Source of the DNA: Amphritea balenae
GTDB lineage: Bacteria > Pseudomonadota > Gammaproteobacteria > Pseudomonadales > Balneatricaceae
Assembly (NCBI RefSeq): GCF_003858655.1
Contig: NZ_RQXV01000005.1
Location: forward strand, 124,001 to 188,000
Length of the DNA: 64,000 nucleotides
Reading direction: 5' to 3'
Below, in pieces: positions 36,861-47,034 of this stretch. Within the stretch, counting starts at the first letter, position 1, and the number at the start of each line of letters is the position of its first letter. Both the position numbers and the translations under genes were made by a program. The notes beneath the pieces are model-generated. The model searched no databases. It was not told the DNA's origin and saw only the letters and a program-made list of their open reading frames with translations.

Positions 36861-38150
36861 TCAGCGTATGTAGTCAAACAAGGACAACTGCGACACCTGG
36901 CCAAAAGTTGCCTGGGTTGCCTGCAAAGTCGCCTGTTGCAAACTGAACTTACTTACCACTTCGGCCAGATCAGCATCCACCAGCTCAGAGATCGAGATCT
37001 CAGTCAGCAGTTTAAAGTCCAGATTGGCATCCCGAACCTGCTCGGCGCTGCTCATGCGAGAACCCAGCGACGCCTGAGTTTCTACCACCCGATTAGCCAC
37101 GATTTTAAATTCATCCAAGGCTTTAGCCACACCTTCATTAAGTGCAGTACGGTCGCCGCCTTCTACCGGGGTATTCAAGGTATCAATAAAGGCCTGAGCT
37201 GCATCCAGAATATTGCCGGTTTCCGGGGTGACTCTGAAGGTGATCTGATTAGCATTAATCACATCCACAGGTTCATGCAGCTCAAAGGTCATGCCGTGCA
37301 GATCGATATCCAGCGGTGTAGTGCTCAGATCACCCGCCGGGATATTGGTAATAGGATTGCCATCCTCATCCAGTACCGGATTACCACCACTATCGGTAAT
37401 GCTGTACTCAAAGCTATTCGCAACCGGTTCGGTTACGGTGATGGTCAAATCCCCTAGCCCCTGCACCGCATCTTTATAACGTTCCTCTGCTTCAGTACTG
37501 GCAAAGGCGGTATTGCGCATAAATGGATCGGTCGCGGCAACATTGGCGTTATAAACAGCCAGGCCTGTTAGCTCAACATTGAGCGACTGTTGTACCGATT
37601 CAAACAACTGCTGACCTGAATCATTTGAGGGAATAAAGAGTTCAGAACCCACCTGAATATCACGCTGTCCATCATCCCCCTGATAAAGATACTTGCCATC
37701 TACCTGCTGTGGATAAGGCTTAGTCGTACCTTTGCTGCCAGAGAAAATATATTCACCCTCGGCATCCTGGGTATTCATCAGATTGGCCAGATGGTCCATT
37801 AACGGCCCCATCTCCTGCGCGATAATCGCCCGATCAGAATTAGTCAGAATAGCGCCACCGGACTGAATCGCCAGTTCGCGCATTCGATCGACGACGCTGT
37901 TCACATCACCGAGAATAACTTCTTCCAGCTCTAATCGACGCTCGGTTACATTGATGTTCTCATCGAATTTTTCATACTGCGCCAGCTCACGTTCTAACTT
38001 GACGACTCGCGCCGCTGCAACCGGATCATCCGAAGGATTGATCAGTTTTTTGCCGGTGGAGATTTCATCCTGCAAGCGCGCCAGTTTTACCTGCGACTGC
38101 TGCATATTATCGATCGATTGCAGATATTGCTGCTGAGTTGAGATTCTCAT
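36861..38150 (-). CDS. flgL: Flagellar hook-filament junction protein FlgL (HAP3)
   Basis: FlgL is the second junction protein between hook and filament. The 429-residue product has flagellin-like terminal helices: MRISTQQQYLQSIDNMQQSQ at the start, ISTGKKLINPSDDPVAAARV, and ATQATFGQVSQLSLFDYIR at the end. Length is somewhat above the enteric protein (317), with extra middle sequence. The ATG is 11 bp downstream of flgK, so the two form an operon. Confidence 0.96.
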   Translation of the reverse strand: MRISTQQQYLQSIDNMQQSQVKLARLQDEISTGKKLINPSDDPVAAARVVKLERELAQYEKFDENINVTERRLELEEVILGDVNSVVDRMRELAIQSGGAILTNSDRAIIAQEMGPLMDHLANLMNTQDAEGEYIFSGSKGTTKPYPQQVDGKYLYQGDDGQRDIQVGSELFIPSNDSGQQLFESVQQSLNVELTGLAVYNANVAATDPFMRNTAFASTEAEERYKDAVQGLGDLTITVTEPVANSFEYSITDSGGNPVLDEDGNPITNIPAGDLSTTPLDIDLHGMTFELHEPVDVINANQITFRVTPETGNILDAAQAFIDTLNTPVEGGDRTALNEGVAKALDEFKIVANRVVETQASLGSRMSSAEQVRDANLDFKLLTEISISELVDADLAEVVSKFSLQQATLQATQATFGQVSQLSLFDYIR

Positions 38151-38161
38151 TATTAAATCTC

Positions 38162-40189
38162 CTAAATGCTGCTTAACAGACTGTCAAAAATGGTCTGCGA
38201 TACACGTATTAATTGCGCAGATGCCTGATAAGCCTGTTGATACTGGACCAGCTTCGCGGCTTCCTCATCCAGGTTCACCCCACTGACACTAGCTTTAGCA
38301 CCAACCGTAGTATCCAGTACCGCTTTATTGGCTTGTACTGCAATACTGGCGGTTGCAGTTCTGGAACCTACCCACTCCACCAAACCGCCATAAATATCCT
38401 GATAGGAACCTTCACGGGTAAGGGAGTCATTCTGAAGGCCGGATAGCTCCAATGCGTTACGGTTATCTGAAAAACCATCCAGATTATATTCAAAACGGAA
38501 TCGGTCACCGGCTTTAGGGGTATTCTCGATACGAACACTAAAGCCTTCCAACTGAATCTCTTCACCAGCGACAAAGGTTTGGTTTGCCAGTGGACCCGCC
38601 CCCAGATCCAACACCTGCGGATTGTCCGGCTGACTAATATCATAAAGGGTGTAAGTCAGTGGGTCGGTATTATTAAACACCACATCCACCGGTGGTGTCA
38701 GGCTATGGGAATTCGCAAACGCCAGTCCGGTTGGATCGGTCACTGTCGCATAAGCAATACCGGTGCCGTCATTAGTCGTATCTGGTGTTACGCGCACCGG
38801 TGAGGCCAGCGCTAGCTTTTCAGCATCAACCATCTTCAACTGAAGGTCGTCGGCACCGGTACGCACCGGAGTGAGCAGAAAGCGATCGCCGGTGGTTAAC
38901 TGGGTGTCGGTTTCAATCGTAACTTTAATGCCATCAAAGGCAACTGATATCGCTTTCTTATCCGGATCAAAGTAGATCTCGCCCTGATCAACAGCATTGA
39001 TGCCCTGACTCACAGTAGCACCGGTCTCTGCGGTAAAGTCAGAACTATTGAACATGACCCCATCACTGTTACGGATAATCGAAATATCATTCGGTCCGTT
39101 ATAAACCAGTTCGTAGTCTGTGGCATGTAGTTGACTGACGTCTTCAATCAATACGGTAGCTGAATTCATACCCGACAGGTTATCGGCATTAGCGGTCACA
39201 CGATTGAACTGCGCACTGGAAACGTTCACATCATTAAAGATGTTCTCACCCAGATTGTTATTCAGATCCATACCGGACTGATGCTGCTGATTCATGGTTT
39301 CAGCAAAAGAGATCGCCAACAGACCCAACTGATCACGCACTTCGTTGATCACTTCATCACGATATTGCAGCAAACCACCGATCTGACCACCAGATACTTC
39401 ATCGGTCACATCGTTCAGCCGTCCACCGATCATCAGTTTAAGCTCACTCTGATTCGAATAAGCATCACCGGAAACACGCATTAACTGATTTGAGTTGCCA
39501 CCCACCACCAGCGGCTGACCATTACCGACAAACAGATTTAACTGAGAGTCACTCTGTTCAATAACAGTAATCCCCACTAATTCAGATATATCCTGAATCA
39601 ACAGATCCCGTTGATCCTGCAACTCATTTGCACCACTGCCCTGAGTGACAGCAACCCGAATCTGCTCATTCAGTCCAGCGACATTGGATGCCAGTACTGA
39701 CACCTGATCAGCCAGGCTACCCATCAGGGTATCGACCGACTCATCAAGGCGTCGGACGTTGCTATCCAGATCATTAAAGCGTCTAACTAAAGAATCGGTT
39801 TCGGCAATAAAGAGCTCACGGCTCGGCATAGACAGAGGCGAATCAACCACGCTCTGCATAGCACCAAAAAAATTATCTAAGGCATTGGAAACACTTGAAG
39901 TCCCTGATGCCAACAGATCATCTACCTGGTTTGCCAGGTTGGAGAATGTTTCGGTTTGACTGTAAACAGCCTGATCAGCCCACAACTGTTTAGTCAGAAA
40001 AGAATCGGTAATCCGCTGTATGTCATTAACGAACACACCGGTACGATCTTCCAGACTGACCTGATTAACCCGTTGCCGACTATAACCATCGGTATTGGCA
40101 TTACTGATATTCTGGCCCACAGTGTTCAGCTGAGACTGATTCGTCAGCATTGACTGGGTACCCAGATTCAGAAGATCAAAACTAGACAT
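38162..40189 (-). CDS. flgK: Flagellar hook-filament junction protein FlgK (HAP1)
   Basis: FlgK is the first junction protein placed on the completed hook. The 675-residue product has the rod/hook family N-terminus (SSFDLLNLGTQSMLTNQSQL, then NISNANTDGYSRQRV) and a C-terminus ending with QYQQAYQASAQLIRVSQTIF. It is longer than enteric FlgK (about 550). A GCCGATAG box on the minus strand (40218-40211), 22 bp before the ATG, looks like a sigma-28 -10 element, but no TAAA lies at the right distance. Confidence 0.96.
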   Translation of the reverse strand: MSSFDLLNLGTQSMLTNQSQLNTVGQNISNANTDGYSRQRVNQVSLEDRTGVFVNDIQRITDSFLTKQLWADQAVYSQTETFSNLANQVDDLLASGTSSVSNALDNFFGAMQSVVDSPLSMPSRELFIAETDSLVRRFNDLDSNVRRLDESVDTLMGSLADQVSVLASNVAGLNEQIRVAVTQGSGANELQDQRDLLIQDISELVGITVIEQSDSQLNLFVGNGQPLVVGGNSNQLMRVSGDAYSNQSELKLMIGGRLNDVTDEVSGGQIGGLLQYRDEVINEVRDQLGLLAISFAETMNQQHQSGMDLNNNLGENIFNDVNVSSAQFNRVTANADNLSGMNSATVLIEDVSQLHATDYELVYNGPNDISIIRNSDGVMFNSSDFTAETGATVSQGINAVDQGEIYFDPDKKAISVAFDGIKVTIETDTQLTTGDRFLLTPVRTGADDLQLKMVDAEKLALASPVRVTPDTTNDGTGIAYATVTDPTGLAFANSHSLTPPVDVVFNNTDPLTYTLYDISQPDNPQVLDLGAGPLANQTFVAGEEIQLEGFSVRIENTPKAGDRFRFEYNLDGFSDNRNALELSGLQNDSLTREGSYQDIYGGLVEWVGSRTATASIAVQANKAVLDTTVGAKASVSGVNLDEEAAKLVQYQQAYQASAQLIRVSQTIFDSLLSSI

Positions 40190-40273
40190 ATAATAACTCC
40201 CGGGAATACTCTATCGGCAAATCGGGGAGCGGACAGGTTTCACCTTGTTACTCATCCCGTTAACGGCCAAAAA

Positions 40274-41413
40274 CTAACTTTCTTTAGTATCTGAACTACC
40301 ATTCAGGCCGGCCAGAACATCCCCATCAAAAATTCTGCTGATCTTATTTGCATATTCAGGATCGGTCGCATAACCCGCCTCCTGCAGTCCGTTAAGGTAA
40401 CGATACGGATCATTAGCCTGTTCCAGCGCCTGTTGATAACGAGGGCTATTTTGCAGAAACTCGGCGTAATCCCTGAAGCTCTGTTCATAAGTGTCGTACA
40501 CGCGGAAAGCCGCCTGCTCTTTCTGCGCCACACCATCACGAAACTCAACTGTACCTACCTGAGCCCGATCACCATCCCAGCGACTGTCCGCTTTAATGTT
40601 AAACAGGTTATGGCTGCTACCACCGGTCTGCTTCTGAATCAGGTGACGTCCCCAACCGGTTTCCAGTGCCGCCTGTGCTAATAATACCTTTGGGTCAACG
40701 CCAAGTTCGCGAGCTACATTTTCGGCCATCGGTAGCAAGGTCTGAACAAACTGTTCAGGAGTAGAAAAACGCGCAGGTAACGATTCCGTCACAACTGTTT
40801 CAACCTGATTACTCTCAGCTGGTTTAACCCTGTTTGTGTTAGTAGTAGAAGCGGCCACTGTCCCTTCAGGTGCTTTCACTTCAGACACTTTTGCAACTGA
40901 TTCCACTTTTGCTGCCGCTTCCGCCGCTAATGCATTTTTGGCATTTTCAATAGCCCGGGTATTAGCCTGAGCCTGCCCCAGAATGGCAGAAGCGGCCATA
41001 CTCGCTGCACTATCCACCGTACGATTGAGCATGCGTTCGGATTCCGACAACGGCTTTAGTCGTCCGTCTTCACTATCGTTATTTTGCATACGCGGATCAG
41101 TATTGCCGCCCAGCTGACGTACCAATACTTCAGCCAGACCCATACCGCCATTCTCAGCCAGCTCTTTTGTCAGCTGAGAATCGGACATTTGCTGGTAAAA
41201 CTGAACCTGTGAACTGTTGAAATAGCTGTCTTCCGAAAAACTGGCGTTAGCATCACGCATACTTTTCACCAGCATGTTCATAAACAACTGTTCAAACTGT
41301 TCTGCCACCGCCTGCAAAGCTGCCGGGTCATTATCCCGCGCCTGCTGGCGCAGCTTATTCATTTCACCCAGTTCGGTGAACAGCTGAGCATGTTGAGTAG
41401 GATCAGTTTTCAT
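40274..41413 (-). CDS. flgJ: Flagellar rod assembly protein and muramidase FlgJ
   Basis: FlgJ is a two-domain protein: an N-terminal rod-cap domain (about 1-105; AVAEQFEQLFMNMLVKSMRD) and a C-terminal GH73 peptidoglycan hydrolase domain (about 215-379; LAQAALETGWGRHLI, in which the Glu is the likely catalytic residue) that opens the cell wall for the rod. An Ala/Val-rich linker joins them. It follows flgI in the standard order. Confidence 0.96.
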   Translation of the reverse strand: MKTDPTQHAQLFTELGEMNKLRQQARDNDPAALQAVAEQFEQLFMNMLVKSMRDANASFSEDSYFNSSQVQFYQQMSDSQLTKELAENGGMGLAEVLVRQLGGNTDPRMQNNDSEDGRLKPLSESERMLNRTVDSAASMAASAILGQAQANTRAIENAKNALAAEAAAKVESVAKVSEVKAPEGTVAASTTNTNRVKPAESNQVETVVTESLPARFSTPEQFVQTLLPMAENVARELGVDPKVLLAQAALETGWGRHLIQKQTGGSSHNLFNIKADSRWDGDRAQVGTVEFRDGVAQKEQAAFRVYDTYEQSFRDYAEFLQNSPRYQQALEQANDPYRYLNGLQEAGYATDPEYANKISRIFDGDVLAGLNGSSDTKES

Positions 41414-41456
41414 TTTCAGATTCCGCTTTCAGGATTCACTTTTTTTATCGGTTCAA

Positions 41457-42551
41457 TCAGATAACTATCAGTTCAGCTTTAAGGGCGCCTGCCTGACGCA
41501 AGGCTTCCAGTATAGCCATCAGATCGCCTGGTGCAGCACCCACCTGATTCACTGCCTCTACAATATCCTGCAACGATGCGCCAGGTGAGAACTCAAACAT
41601 ATGACCGCTTCCGGCATCCACTTCGATACCTGTACGTGGGGTTATTACCGTTTCTCCACCTGCCAGTGCACCGGGCTGATCTACATTCAGATCTTCAGTA
41701 ATGGCTACTGTCATACCACCGTGAGTGATCGCTACGGGAGAGACCCTGACATTCTGCCCAATGATGATGGTGCCGGTGCGTGAGTTAATAATCACTTTCG
41801 CCACCTCCTGTGCAGGCTGGACATTTAGATTTTCCAGCACCGAAAGAAAAGAAACTCGCTGGTTGGCATCACGAGGTGCCGAAACACGAATAGAAGTGGC
41901 ATCCATCGCCTGCGCCATGCCCGGCCCAAGCAGGCTATTAATCTGCTCTGCTACGCGACGGGCGGTCGTGAAATCAGGGTGGTTAAGATTCAGTACCAGG
42001 CTATCGCCTTTACCAAAAGCATTAGGCACAGTCCGTTCAACTGAAGCACCGCCGGGAATCCGGCCAACACTAGGTACATTAAGTGACAAACGTGAGCCAT
42101 CGGCTCCCTGAATACCAAAACCGGAGACCACCAGGTTACCCTGGGCTATTGCATAAACCTGACCGTCAGCACCTTTCAAAGGCGCCATAATCAAACTACC
42201 GCCGCGCAGGCTTTTAGCATCACCGATGGTTGATACGGTGACATCAATTACCTGACCCGGCTTAGAAAAAGGTGGCAGATCCGCATGCACAGCAACCGCC
42301 GCTATATTTTTAGATTTAGGATCAATATTTGGCGGAATAGCCACACCAAAATTGTTCAACATGTTGCGGAAAGTCGCGGAGGTAAAGGATGTTTTGTCGC
42401 CGGTACCATCCAGGCCTACTACCAGTCCATAGCCCACCAACTGGTTACTACGCACCCCGGCAACGGTCATCAGATCTTTTAACCGTTCAGCCTGTGCAGT
42501 GGTACTCAGAAAAGCGGTCAGCAGGGTTATTATCCAGAAACGTTTCATCAT
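41457..42551 (-). CDS. flgI: Flagellar P-ring protein FlgI
   Basis: FlgI forms the periplasmic P ring, the bushing in the peptidoglycan layer. The 364-residue product starts with a signal peptide ([21 protein letters not shown]) and has the conserved [20 protein letters not shown] region and a C-terminus with [20 protein letters not shown]. Two adjacent ATG codons are possible starts. It lies 19 bp downstream of flgH. Confidence 0.97.
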   Translation of the reverse strand: MMKRFWIITLLTAFLSTTAQAERLKDLMTVAGVRSNQLVGYGLVVGLDGTGDKTSFTSATFRNMLNNFGVAIPPNIDPKSKNIAAVAVHADLPPFSKPGQVIDVTVSTIGDAKSLRGGSLIMAPLKGADGQVYAIAQGNLVVSGFGIQGADGSRLSLNVPSVGRIPGGASVERTVPNAFGKGDSLVLNLNHPDFTTARRVAEQINSLLGPGMAQAMDATSIRVSAPRDANQRVSFLSVLENLNVQPAQEVAKVIINSRTGTIIIGQNVRVSPVAITHGGMTVAITEDLNVDQPGALAGGETVITPRTGIEVDAGSGHMFEFSPGASLQDIVEAVNQVGAAPGDLMAILEALRQAGALKAELIVI

Positions 42552-42570
42552 CTTATCTCCGTTTCACTGC

Positions 42571-43245
42571 TCAGAAAGGCATAATTGCGCTGACAAAGAA
42601 CTTAGACAACCAGCCCATTGAGTTAGAGTCATGTAGTGCACCGCTACCACTGTACGTAATACGGGCATCCGCCAGTTGAGTCGAAACCACACTATTACTG
42701 GTAGAGATATCCTGTGGTCGAATCAGGCCACTGACCCGGATGTATTCATCACCCTGATTCAGGGTCAGCCACTTCTCACCTTTCACCACCATCAAACCGT
42801 TTGGCAATACATCATGCACCGTCACGGTAATATTGCCGCTCAGGCTGTTGCTCATATCCGACTTACCTTCACCCTCAAATGCAGTGGTAGAAGTACCTGT
42901 ACTGGCACTCAGCGGCTTTCCAAAGACCTTAGGCTCAAAGCCAAACACGGTAGGCGAAGCGATTGTCTGGGCATTCTCTTTATCTACACTGGTTTTGTTA
43001 CTCTTCTTCGAAGAGGTACTTTCCTGCAGCACCACAGTAATAATATCGCCTACCCGATGGGCTCGGCCATCACCGTACAAGCTATTACTAGTCGCAGCAT
43101 TAAAGATCGAACCGGTCACTTCACGAGGTGCCTGCATCGCTTGCGGACGCACCGGGGCAAAGTGAGGGTTATCCGGCTTAGGCGGAGTACTGACACAACC
43201 GCTAAGTAGCAGTGTTGATATCATCAGTGTTAGTAATGTTTTCAT
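42571..43245 (-). CDS. flgH: Flagellar L-ring lipoprotein FlgH
   Basis: FlgH forms the outer-membrane L ring. The 224-residue product has a lipoprotein signal peptide with lipobox LLSGC (C17), the core GDIITVVLQESTSSKKSNKT and the C-terminal RPQDISTSNSVVSTQLADAR. Length and motifs are standard. It lies between flgG and flgI. Confidence 0.97.
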   Translation of the reverse strand: MKTLLTLMISTLLLSGCVSTPPKPDNPHFAPVRPQAMQAPREVTGSIFNAATSNSLYGDGRAHRVGDIITVVLQESTSSKKSNKTSVDKENAQTIASPTVFGFEPKVFGKPLSASTGTSTTAFEGEGKSDMSNSLSGNITVTVHDVLPNGLMVVKGEKWLTLNQGDEYIRVSGLIRPQDISTSNSVVSTQLADARITYSGSGALHDSNSMGWLSKFFVSAIMPF

Positions 43246-43290
43246 GATTCAGTTACCTCTCCGGCCCCGTGCCCTGTTACTTATTCAGTC

Positions 43291-44076
43291 TTACAAATTC
43301 TGCGTTACGTACGACAACATCTGATCAGCGGTCGAGATCACTTTTGAATTCATCTCATAGGCCCGCTGTGTAGTGATCATATTTACCAGCTCTTCAACGG
43401 CATTCACGTTGGAGCCTTCCAACATACCCTGACGCAGCTGACCAGTACCTCCCTCTCCCGGATTTGCCAAAGCCGGAGCACCACTTGCCGCAGTTTCAAG
43501 AAACAGGTTCTGACCAAACGCCTGCAGACCCTGAGGATTAACAAAATCCGCCAGTTGCAGCTGTCCGATCTGTTGAGGATTCGGATCGCCCTGGACCACA
43601 ACACTGACAATGCCGTCGACACTAACCGTCATTGACTGCACTTCAGACGGTAAGGTCACACCCGGATCCAGCAAATAGCCTTCTGAAGTCACAATCTCGT
43701 TATCTGCACTCAGCTGAAACTGACCGTGACGTGTATAACCGGTATCGCCGTTCGGCAGGGTTACCTGCCAAAAGCCACGACCTGCAATAGCAACGTCAAA
43801 CGCTTCGCCGGTAGTCTGCAATTCACCTTCCTGAAACAGTTTTTGAGTGCCTGCAACCCGCACACCTGAACCCAACTGAAGGCCTGATGGCAGCTGTGAC
43901 TCTTCAGCCGACTGAGCACCGGGCTGACGTTGAATCTGATACATCAGATCTTCAAATACCGCACGATCTTTCTTAAAGCCAACCGTCGATACGTTTGCCA
44001 GGTTATTAGAAATAACCTTCAGGTTGGTGTCCTGCGCACTCAGACCTGTCTTTGCTACAAAGAGGGCTCCATGCAT
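43291..44076 (-). CDS. flgG: Flagellar distal rod protein FlgG
   Basis: FlgG builds the distal rod. The 261-residue product has the conserved MHGALFVAKTGLSAQDTNLK start followed by VISNNLANVSTVGFKKDRAV, and the C-terminal SNVNAVEELVNMITTQRAYE. The length matches the strictly conserved family size (about 260). Confidence 0.97.
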   Translation of the reverse strand: MHGALFVAKTGLSAQDTNLKVISNNLANVSTVGFKKDRAVFEDLMYQIQRQPGAQSAEESQLPSGLQLGSGVRVAGTQKLFQEGELQTTGEAFDVAIAGRGFWQVTLPNGDTGYTRHGQFQLSADNEIVTSEGYLLDPGVTLPSEVQSMTVSVDGIVSVVVQGDPNPQQIGQLQLADFVNPQGLQAFGQNLFLETAASGAPALANPGEGGTGQLRQGMLEGSNVNAVEELVNMITTQRAYEMNSKVISTADQMLSYVTQNL

Positions 44077-44151
44077 AACTATTCTCCACCCGCATTAATC
44101 ATTAACTGTTTTATTACTGTCTTTATACTTATCACTGCTTATTACCGCCCT

Positions 44152-44895
44152 TTACTGGAGCTGCAATATTCGAGCCGCTGCAGACGAGTTTTCCTCAGCG
44201 GTTTTCATCATCTTCACATGCATTTCAAACTGACGAGCCAGATCGATCACCGAAGTTAATTCTGAAATAGAGTTAACGTTACTGGACTCAAGAAAACCGG
44301 ACTGCAATTTAACGTCATTAGCCGGCAATAACGGCTGATTATTGCCGGTATGCATCAGGCCGTCGGTACTCTTAAACAGCTCACCAGGCTCAGTCTTCAC
44401 CAGTTTAATCTGGTCAAGAATCGCCAGATCGGCAGCACCTTCCCCTAACGGCTTAATAGTAATAGTGCCATCACCGGCAATATCTAACTTTTCAAAGGGA
44501 GGCAGGGTAATCGGAATGCCACCGTTACCCATTACACGGACACCAGATCCGGTAACCAGTTGATTGAACTGATTAACCTGCAGCTCACCCTGACGGGTAT
44601 AGGCCTCTTCACCGTTAGCATTCATAACGGCTATCCAACCATCACCATCAACAGCAACATCCAGTGAGCGACCGGTCTGCATCAGGGTACCACTGGCGGT
44701 ATTTGTAGCAGGCCGTTCAGCCATGGCATACACCCGTGACTCATGCCCTTCACCCATTACCCGCATCGCCCGGGCCTGAGCAAAGTCAGCCTTAAAACCT
44801 GTAGTGGTCGCATTCGCTAGATTGTTAGCATGGGCCTGTTGAGAACGCATATTCTCACGCGCCCCACTCATTGCCAGATACAACACTTTATCCAT
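44152..44895 (-). CDS. flgF: Flagellar proximal rod protein FlgF
   Basis: FlgF is a rod subunit. The 247-residue product has the family start MDKVLYLAMSGARENMRSQQ with HANNLANATTTGFKADFAQA, and ends with SNVNSISELTSVIDLARQFE and a terminal helix. It is the first gene of flgFGHIJ; a strong sigma-54-like promoter lies 81 bp upstream. Confidence 0.96.
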   Translation of the reverse strand: MDKVLYLAMSGARENMRSQQAHANNLANATTTGFKADFAQARAMRVMGEGHESRVYAMAERPATNTASGTLMQTGRSLDVAVDGDGWIAVMNANGEEAYTRQGELQVNQFNQLVTGSGVRVMGNGGIPITLPPFEKLDIAGDGTITIKPLGEGAADLAILDQIKLVKTEPGELFKSTDGLMHTGNNQPLLPANDVKLQSGFLESSNVNSISELTSVIDLARQFEMHVKMMKTAEENSSAAARILQLQ

Positions 44896-44975
44896 CAGAT
44901 TTCCCCGTTTGCCGCTCTACACCTGAAACGGACATCGCTTGCCGCTTTAAGTGGTTAAATTCACTAACAAGTAAA

Positions 44976-44992
44976 ATGCAATGCTTGTGCCA
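44976..44992 (-). promoter_or_regulatory. Sigma-54 promoter for flgFGHIJ
   Basis: The minus strand reads TGGCAC-AAGCA-TTGCAT, a full match to the sigma-54 consensus with GG-N10-GC spacing. It lies between the flgE terminator and the flgF ATG, so it marks a separate transcript for flgF onward. This is the clearest sigma-54 site in the window. Confidence 0.88.
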
Positions 44993-45011
44993 ACCTTTAC
45001 AGCAGGCATAA

Positions 45012-45037
45012 AAAAAGGCGACCGAAGTCGCCTTTTT
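45012..45037 (-). terminator. Intrinsic terminator after flgE
   Basis: Stem AAAAAGGCGAC / GTCGCCTTTTT with the stable loop CGAA, followed by more T on the minus strand. It ends the flgBCDE transcript 27 bp past the flgE stop. Confidence 0.9.
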
Positions 45038-45063
45038 GCTGAATATATTTCTGAATAGTTTGA

Positions 45064-47019
45064 TCAGATCTGAAGAATAGCCTGAGTCACCGTATTCAAG
45101 GTTTCCAGGGTCTTGGAGTTTGCCTGGAAATTACGCTGCGCTTCAATAAGCTTTACTAACTGTTCAGACAGATCAACGTTAGACTGTTCCAACGCCGCTG
45201 ATCGCAAGGTTCCGTTCAAACCGGTACCCGGCGGGTTAACAATCGCCTGACCCGAAGACAGCGACTCAACCCACTGGGTATCACCCGCTGGCTGCAGTCC
45301 CGACTGGTTCTCGAAGGTAGCAATTGCCACAATACCCAGCGCCTGATTCTGACCATTACTGAAGCTGGCAATCATCTCGCCGGTAGAACCAAATGAGATG
45401 CCGACCAAATCACCCTTTGAATAACCATCCTGAGTGGACTGCTTAACAATAGAGTCCGATGCAAACTGAGTGCTGTTATCAAGGCTAAGATCGATAGTAG
45501 TTGCACCATTGGCAGGGTCAGCACCCTCAACGGTAATGCTTGGCACCACTGAACCTGGCGTAACGGTCTGACCGTTTATTTCAGCCAGCGTGCCGTCATT
45601 GGGCGAGTACTTAATAAGAATCGCGCCCACTTCCGGCAAGTTCAGGCCGCTACCCGGATCAGGCTGCTTACCTATGGTCAGAATAGTATCCTGATTGAGG
45701 TAGGCATACATACGATATGTTCCCTCAAAGCTGTCGTCACCATCAACGGTAGCATCCGGACCAATCACATTCGTTACAGCAGCAGGCGTACCGGCAAAGG
45801 CATTGGTACCCGATAGAAACACCAGATCCAGATTATCGTCAGTGACATCACCGGCTTCCGGCTTATAGGTCACCAATAACTGGTTATTGGTTGAGTCATA
45901 GGTAATGGAATCCACATTGGGATTTGCATCGATAATCGCAGTACGTTTCGCAATAATTTCGTTAGCCACATCTTCTGCGGTTATATCCGCTGTACTGGCA
46001 TCAAAAGAGAACTGCACACCGGAAATTTCAAACTCAACGGTCGTCGCACCTGCATAGCCCGGACCAAAGCCCGCCGCAGAAAAATCAAACGTATGCTGCT
46101 CAGCTGCGGTAATTTCTGATACCACCTCATTCGTTAGCGCAGCAGTACCATTACTAGCGATCAGATCACCATACTGTGTTGAGTCAGATGAAAAGATAAC
46201 CGAGACAGTATTTGGCGCCGCGGTGGTATCGGTGGTGACATTAAAGATGCGTGGGTCTGCCGCTTTAAGCTCATCCAGTTTTACTGCACTAATCTGACCT
46301 GCGGTAAAATCAGTATCAGCTACAGTCACACCTGAAATAGTGTAATTACCTGCGCCACTCACATCAAAGGTATGAACCTCTTTAACCGGACGCTGCTCAA
46401 CGAAGTTATATTTGATGGTATTGCTGTTACCCAGACTATCCACCGCTTCCATCGTTGTACTGTAGGTGTAGGAACCCGGCTCATCTTTATTGTACGCAGG
46501 TAGCAGTTGCGACGCATCTGCGCGGGAATCTATATTAATCGCCAGCGCCATCTCTTCAGTAGCCTTTGGCGGACTTTCCCGCTCAGTTACCGCCAGATTA
46601 TCAATCGGTAAACGGTTACCCGCCTCATCCAGTTGATAGCCCTGTAAATACTCACCGGTTTTAGAAACGACAAAACCATCTTTATCCAGCTCAAAAGCGC
46701 CGGCCCGGCTATAAGATTTACCACCCTGACCATCATCCAACTGGAAGAAGCCACCGCCATTGATCGCCAGATCAAGGTTGTTATTGGTAAATTCTACGGT
46801 ACCGCCACTAAAATCCTGTGCGATATCGGTAACCGTAACACCGGAACCCGGTACGTTACTGGAGCCTGCCCCCACCACCGCGGTAGTGTAGATATCGCCA
46901 AATTCGGTACGAGAAGCTTTGAAACCCACCGTACTTGAGTTGGCTATGTTGTTACCGGTCACATCAAGATCAGTTGTTGCTGCCTTCAGACCCGTGACTG
47001 CAGTATTAAAACCCGCCAT
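45064..47019 (-). CDS. flgE: Flagellar hook protein FlgE
   Basis: FlgE is the hook subunit. The 651-residue product has the N-terminal NTAVTGLKAATTDLDVTGNN-type helix and NSSTVGFKASRTEFGDIY, and the C-terminal SNVDLSEQLVKLIEAQRNFQ with ANSKTLETLNTVTQAILQI. Typical FlgE is about 400-460 residues; the extra 200 or so are in the middle (about 200-450), repeated beta-rich surface domains with motifs such as 'HTFD.SGAG' occurring twice. It follows flgD and ends before a strong terminator. Confidence 0.96.
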   Translation of the reverse strand: MAGFNTAVTGLKAATTDLDVTGNNIANSSTVGFKASRTEFGDIYTTAVVGAGSSNVPGSGVTVTDIAQDFSGGTVEFTNNNLDLAINGGGFFQLDDGQGGKSYSRAGAFELDKDGFVVSKTGEYLQGYQLDEAGNRLPIDNLAVTERESPPKATEEMALAINIDSRADASQLLPAYNKDEPGSYTYSTTMEAVDSLGNSNTIKYNFVEQRPVKEVHTFDVSGAGNYTISGVTVADTDFTAGQISAVKLDELKAADPRIFNVTTDTTAAPNTVSVIFSSDSTQYGDLIASNGTAALTNEVVSEITAAEQHTFDFSAAGFGPGYAGATTVEFEISGVQFSFDASTADITAEDVANEIIAKRTAIIDANPNVDSITYDSTNNQLLVTYKPEAGDVTDDNLDLVFLSGTNAFAGTPAAVTNVIGPDATVDGDDSFEGTYRMYAYLNQDTILTIGKQPDPGSGLNLPEVGAILIKYSPNDGTLAEINGQTVTPGSVVPSITVEGADPANGATTIDLSLDNSTQFASDSIVKQSTQDGYSKGDLVGISFGSTGEMIASFSNGQNQALGIVAIATFENQSGLQPAGDTQWVESLSSGQAIVNPPGTGLNGTLRSAALEQSNVDLSEQLVKLIEAQRNFQANSKTLETLNTVTQAILQI

Positions 47020-47034
47020 GGTGTTCTCCTCGGT

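Noticed and set aside
40211-40218. Sigma-28 promoter before flgK
   Set aside because: The -10 box GCCGATAG is good, but there is no TAAA-like -35 at 15 bp.
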